A DNA stretch of 64,000 bases from Candidatus Saccharibacteria bacterium UBA1050 (GTDB lineage Bacteria > Patescibacteriota > Saccharimonadia > Saccharimonadales > Saccharimonadaceae), in contig DCDR01000002.1 of NCBI GenBank assembly GCA_002316545.1, positions 1 through 64,000 of the forward strand, written 5' to 3'. Positions 60,303 through 64,000 of the stretch are shown piece by piece. The number at the start of each line of letters is the position of its first letter. Positions within the stretch are counted from its first letter, which is position 1. Below the pieces are notes generated by a model that saw only the letters and a program-made list of their open reading frames with translations, was not told the origin of the DNA and ran no database searches. The translations under genes and the position numbers were made by a program.

Positions 60303-61006
60303 TTCGCACCTCCTTTCGCTACTATCTTTTTCGCTGTTTCTATCCGTGTAATCGAACCGTCTTTGATATGAATTTGCATGTCACATTTTTTCGCTAAGTC
60401 TGCATCGTGCGTTACCACAACCAGTGTACTGCCAAGTTGCTTATTAAATTCGAAGAGCAGTTTCTCTACCTTTTCACCGGTCGCGCTGTCTAGGTTACCC
60501 GTAGGCTCGTCGGCGAAAATAATACTTGGTTTGTTTACGATTGCACGCGCAATGGCAAGGCGCTGCTTTTGGCCACCAGAAAGATTACGTGCCTTGGTGG
60601 CTGCCTTTTCACTCAGTTCTACTTGGTTCAATGCTTCAGCGATTCGCTTTTTTCGACTACCCCGAGCCACTCGTGCTATTTCTAGAGGTAGGCTAACATT
60701 TTGCATGCAAGTTTCATTTGCTTGTACGAAAAACGCCTGAAAGATAAAGCCGATTTTCTCTGCACGAAACCTATCGAGCGCTTTGCTTTTTAGTTGCGAA
60801 ATATCCTGGTTATCTACCACGATTGAACCGCTAGATGGCTTATCGAGCCCGCTCATTATGTGCATGAGCGTGCTTTTACCAGACCCAGACTTACCGACAA
60901 TCGCAACGCTTGCACCACTCGGCACAGTAAAACTTACGTTATCGAGCGCGGTAAACGTATTGGCCTTTTTGCCGTATGTTTTAGTAATGTTCTGAATTTC
61001 TATCAT
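60299..61006 (-). CDS. MacB-type ABC transporter ATPase
   Basis: A 235-aa ABC ATPase: Walker A IVGKSGSGKSTLMHIMSGLD, Q-loop FIFQAFFVQANETC, signature LSGGQKQRLAIARAIV, Walker B IIFADEPTGNLDS, H-loop VTHD. LolD/MacB-like in its GNLDS motif. ATG 61006 follows GAGGAGG and overlaps the end of the upstream permease gene, so four ABC genes form one operon. Confidence 0.92.
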   Translation of the reverse strand: MIEIQNITKTYGKKANTFTALDNVSFTVPSGASVAIVGKSGSGKSTLMHIMSGLDKPSSGSIVVDNQDISQLKSKALDRFRAEKIGFIFQAFFVQANETCMQNVSLPLEIARVARGSRKKRIAEALNQVELSEKAATKARNLSGGQKQRLAIARAIVNKPSIIFADEPTGNLDSATGEKVEKLLFEFNKQLGSTLVVVTHDADLAKKCDMQIHIKDGSITRIETAKKIVAKGGAK

Positions 61007-61007
61007 G

Positions 61008-61808
61008 CTAAGCCTCCTCGTGAATATCTCTATTTTGGAATGCAATCAACGCTACAATTAGCGATATCAGTGCGATACAACTAAGCACCAGTACGTGATT
61101 CAAATTAATATCGTCGTGTACAAGATCTGCCGTTTTGTAATAGCTGAGTAGCGATACCCATTCGAGGTCCTTTAGCCAATCTATCTGCAACTTAAAGGCA
61201 TCCACCAGCAAGCTACCCATTGCCCACACGACGGGCACTAAGATGGCGATGTTTTTACGACCGGTAGCAACACCAATGCCATACGTTAGCGAAAATAACG
61301 CTGCCGTAAACAGTGCTGTAATCACGGTAATTCCATTTAATAGCTCATACGGTACATCTTCGCCAATCATCGAGCTGACCACCACCAGACTCGCGTATAC
61401 GATACCTGTTACTACGGCTATAACCACAAGCCCAGCCAGCCATCGCTCAAACACGACTCTGCGACGTGACACCGGCTTGGCAAGTAATTGATACAAACGA
61501 CGATTTGATTCATCCCCCATGCCAAGCCCAACCCCAAGTAGTATCGCCATGGGCACAAACAACATTTCGCCTCGCAAGCCAAACACAGCGCTGGCTAAAT
61601 AGCCTGGATATGTCGACCAATCTTCTACATCACCGATTATGCCTTCAAGTTCTGGTGGCAAAGACTTCACCAGCGCATCCATGCCGTTACCACTCAGGCT
61701 TGGGAAAAATGCCGCAGTCAGAGCCAGTAGCGATACCGCACCAAGTCCCCAGCCCAACATAAACCAACGCTTGTCATAGAGAGTTTTAGTGAAAATGTTC
61801 CTAAACAT
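61008..61808 (-). CDS. ABC-2 type transporter permease
   Basis: A 266-aa protein with six membrane helices and a short cytoplasmic loop carrying MGDESNRRLYQLLAKPVSRRRVVFERWLAG, the typical coupling element of NatB/ABC-2 permeases. It pairs with the ATPase upstream. ATG 61808 overlaps that gene's stop (TGATG) and has GAGGAGG upstream. Confidence 0.87.
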   Translation of the reverse strand: MFRNIFTKTLYDKRWFMLGWGLGAVSLLALTAAFFPSLSGNGMDALVKSLPPELEGIIGDVEDWSTYPGYLASAVFGLRGEMLFVPMAILLGVGLGMGDESNRRLYQLLAKPVSRRRVVFERWLAGLVVIAVVTGIVYASLVVVSSMIGEDVPYELLNGITVITALFTAALFSLTYGIGVATGRKNIAILVPVVWAMGSLLVDAFKLQIDWLKDLEWVSLLSYYKTADLVHDDINLNHVLVLSCIALISLIVALIAFQNRDIHEEA

Positions 61809-62710
61809 CACACTTCCTCCTCATCTTCGTACAGATTCATAAATACGCTGTCCAGGTCAGCCTCGTTGATCGTTACGTCTTTTACTGGCTGCATTGCTAT
61901 CCAGCGCATTACTTTTCTATCAGCCTGGGGCACATCGAAGCTAAGCGTGTGCTTGGTGTGAGAAACGTTGCTTGCCCCCAACACCTTTGGTGGTGCCATC
62001 ATCGTCACGTTTTTATCGACCGTCAGAACAACTCGCCTGGTTGCCTTTGCCAGCAGATTACTTACTTCGACGGTTTCGAGCACCTTACCTTTTTTCATGA
62101 ACGTCACGTGGTCACATACTTCTTGTACTTCACTGAGGATGTGTGAAGACATAAACACGGTTTTGCCTCGCTTTGCGTGGTCACGCACGACTTTGTAAAA
62201 CTTTTGTTGCATTAAAGGGTCGAGGCCAGTCGTTGGTTCGTCGAGAATCAAAATATCCGGGTCGTTCATTAACGCGGCAATCAGCCCAATCTTTTGCTTG
62301 TTTCCTCTCGAGAGCAAGCCAATTTTTCTGTCCATTACGGCACTTAGATCTTCTACCAATTCCTGCGTGCGGCTTTGATTTTTCACCCCAGAAAGATGGC
62401 TCATATATTGTATGTACTGTGAGCCAGTGAGATTGTTGTAAAGTTCAAAATCGCCCGATAAGTACCCAATTCGCTTTTTTAGTGCCACGCTATTGGCGCG
62501 AGTGTCTTTGCCCAATATTTCAAGCTTACCTTTAGATGGTCGAATGAAATCCATGAGGAGCTTGATGGTTGTCGTTTTGCCGGCACCGTTTGGCCCCAAG
62601 AAACCATGAACAGTGGCAGGTTTTACCTGAAATGATACATGATCAAGTGCCAACGTTTTGCCAAAACGCTTGCTCACGCCTTCAACATTAATCGCTATTG
62701 AGTCCGCCAC
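61808..62710 (-). CDS. ABC-2 type transporter ATPase
   Basis: A 300-aa ABC ATPase: Walker A GFLGPNGAGKTTTIKLLM, signature LSRGNKQKIGLIAAL (variant of LSGG), Walker B ILILDEPTTGLDP, H-loop SSHILSEV, and a C-terminal DUF4162-like regulatory part. It drives drug, lantibiotic or lipid export with the next gene. The start GTG 62710 has GGAGGG 7 nt upstream; the frame continues further up but there enters the neighbouring gene. Confidence 0.9.
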   Translation of the reverse strand: MADSIAINVEGVSKRFGKTLALDHVSFQVKPATVHGFLGPNGAGKTTTIKLLMDFIRPSKGKLEILGKDTRANSVALKKRIGYLSGDFELYNNLTGSQYIQYMSHLSGVKNQSRTQELVEDLSAVMDRKIGLLSRGNKQKIGLIAALMNDPDILILDEPTTGLDPLMQQKFYKVVRDHAKRGKTVFMSSHILSEVQEVCDHVTFMKKGKVLETVEVSNLLAKATRRVVLTVDKNVTMMAPPKVLGASNVSHTKHTLSFDVPQADRKVMRWIAMQPVKDVTINEADLDSVFMNLYEDEEEV

Positions 62711-62768
62711 CGTTTGTCCCTCCACATGTGGTTGTTGCTTTAAGTATAGCAGCAAGGGGTTGCTGGCG

Positions 62769-64000
62769 CTACCAGCCGCCACCGCCTCCACCACCGCCTC
62801 CACCACCGGAAGAGCCACCGCTGGAGCCACCAGAGCTTGAGCTACTCGAGCTTGCGTAATTTGTGGTCGTCGAAAATCCATTAATTGCCGAGCTAAACAA
62901 GGCCGCGTTCATTGCGCCTGAATGACCCGAATACCATGATGGGTCTGTGCCTGTCTGTTCGTAATATCGACCCAGCTGCTTGTTCCAATCTTTTTCAAGC
63001 CCAAATAATACGGCATATGGCAGTACTTTTTCATATAGCGTTATGCGCTTTTTCGTATCGCTAGCAGCTTCGCTGGCTTCGGGTACTTTTTCTGCGGTTT
63101 CTGGGCTCTGCAACATCTTTATGCGCTCATCTTCGGCCACTTTAATGTACAGTTTCAACCCCTCCAAATATCGATATACCGCTAAGCCTTTATCTGTCAG
63201 TGGCCACATGGTAAACGACAAAATAAAGGCAATAATGCTTGGCACAAATAATATTGGTGAAAATAGTACTACAGATGCAACCAGCAGAATCACTGCAACT
63301 TTTCGGAACCATTTTTTAGCTGCCACATCTTCTTTTTTCAGCCCATACTCACCGCGCACGAGCTTTTGCAAGTCACTATCGTTGTTTAAGGTTCTTGAGT
63401 AGTATGACGTGCTGTTTTTAAGTGTTTTGAGATTCAAACGTTCGCCCACAGCAGGCAATTTTCCAAAACTATCGCTCAGTAACTCTTTTTCTTCCCACGT
63501 TAGCTTGCTCACGTCTTTTACAACTTCAATCTCGTATTCTGCCGCTCGATACCACTTCTTCTCTTTTACTTCATATAGCTTTATATAATGTCGAACAGCT
63601 AAATCAAGTAGCTGCGCCGCCATGACCGAACGAGTACCCGAACCAAGAGCAGCCGCAGCTGTAACACTTATATCTTTTGGTGGAATGTATTCAGGAGCGA
63701 TTGGTCCCACTTCCTTTTTGCGACTCGTAATATTGTATGCCTTCACGAAGAGCCAAACTCCGATTGCAACAGCCAGCAGAATGAGTATTGCTTGAATCGT
63801 ACCCCATACCGTTGCAATGCGCTCTGCAAGACTTGGCTCGTATGCAGCAAATGTTTTTGGCGAGAAGCCAATTGCAAATGTAGCGTTTTCGTACGCCATC
63901 ATTGGGCGTGTAGCGCGCATACTGATGGTGCCGTTTTCGTTTTGGACAATATCGCACGGTTCGGTCGAGCCGCTTGTCCCCTGTGCACAAGAGAACTGGC
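62769..64000 (-). CDS. DUF2207-family membrane protein (5' end beyond window)
   Basis: The frame is open to base 64000 (about 410 residues visible). The visible start ends an external beta domain (TISMRATRPMMAYENATFAIGF), then a membrane helix (IQAILILLAVAIGVWLFVKAY), a cytoplasmic domain (VTAAAALGSGTRSVMAAQLLDLAVRHYIKLYE), two more helices, and a Ser/Gly-rich tail ending in eleven glycines and Trp, a hallmark of DUF2207 proteins. Function unknown; these are common in CPR and actinobacteria. The ABC operon begins 58 nt after its stop. Confidence 0.82.
   Translation of the reverse strand, partial: QFSCAQGTSGSTEPCDIVQNENGTISMRATRPMMAYENATFAIGFSPKTFAAYEPSLAERIATVWGTIQAILILLAVAIGVWLFVKAYNITSRKKEVGPIAPEYIPPKDISVTAAAALGSGTRSVMAAQLLDLAVRHYIKLYEVKEKKWYRAAEYEIEVVKDVSKLTWEEKELLSDSFGKLPAVGERLNLKTLKNSTSYYSRTLNNDSDLQKLVRGEYGLKKEDVAAKKWFRKVAVILLVASVVLFSPILFVPSIIAFILSFTMWPLTDKGLAVYRYLEGLKLYIKVAEDERIKMLQSPETAEKVPEASEAASDTKKRITLYEKVLPYAVLFGLEKDWNKQLGRYYEQTGTDPSWYSGHSGAMNAALFSSAINGFSTTTNYASSSSSSSGGSSGGSSGGGGGGGGGGGW

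Noticed and set aside
1..64000. tRNA or rRNA genes
   Set aside because: No cloverleaf with GGTTCRA-type T arm or rRNA signature was seen by eye in any intergenic gap; a covariance search would be needed to exclude divergent tRNAs.

Overview
The window reads as a chromosomal segment of an ultra-small, host-dependent bacterium of the Patescibacteria (CPR), most likely Candidatus Saccharibacteria (TM7). This rests on gene content and style: compact, mostly minus-strand operons, a shortened division/cell-wall (dcw) cluster, a MurL-type epimerase beside MurD, a sigma-region-4/HARE fusion protein, and many small membrane or secreted proteins of no known family. TGA is used as a stop (for example the 47-aa gene at 41595 and the ABC gene at 60299) and a release factor 2 gene is present, so the standard bacterial code applies. 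No rRNA, tRNA, CRISPR array or insertion sequence was found.

Layout. 1-5.7 kb (plus strand): the end of topA; a strikingly G+C-rich 90-aa gene that looks transferred from an actinobacterium; a sigma-4/HARE regulator; about 350 nt that fold into a large RNA-like structure; a VirD4/TraG-like ATPase; and an 82-aa gene behind a long leader that can sequester its own ribosome binding site. 5.7-6.5 kb is non-coding and hairpin-rich. 6.5-15.2 kb (minus) is the dcw operon: mraZ, a structured gap, rsmH, a 21-codon ORF, ftsL-like, ftsI/PBP, mraY, ftsW, murG, ftsQ, ending in a structured 3' element with terminator. 15.2-33.1 kb is a run of mostly single-gene units: HAD hydrolase, YvcK, GH1 beta-glycosidase, PIF1-like helicase, a possible KwaB-like protein, an MMPL exporter, a haem/cupredoxin membrane pair, small enzymes, an AT-rich KAP NTPase, GlyRS.

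33.1-41.6 kb holds a membrane coiled-coil protein, a histidine kinase/receiver/recO operon, exonuclease VII, a polytopic UPF0104-like protein, a divergent Trm11-like methyltransferase and ribosomal protein L27. 41.6-52.3 kb is rich in envelope functions: a receiver protein, CtpA protease, a PcsB-like CHAP hydrolase and FtsEX (a plausible division-hydrolase module), prfB, then MurL-MurD and an M16 peptidase. 52.3-64 kb carries secA, hpf, pyrD, serS, a methyltransferase, two ABC exporter systems and a DUF2207 membrane protein that runs off the end.

Two themes cut across the window. First, about two dozen transcription-unit-leading genes have a sigma-70 -10 hexamer 6-10 nt before the start codon and no Shine-Dalgarno, which predicts leaderless mRNAs; genes inside operons instead carry AAGGAGG-like sites. 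Second, several long intergenic regions hold inverted repeats that fit structured RNAs or regulated leaders of no family I recognise.
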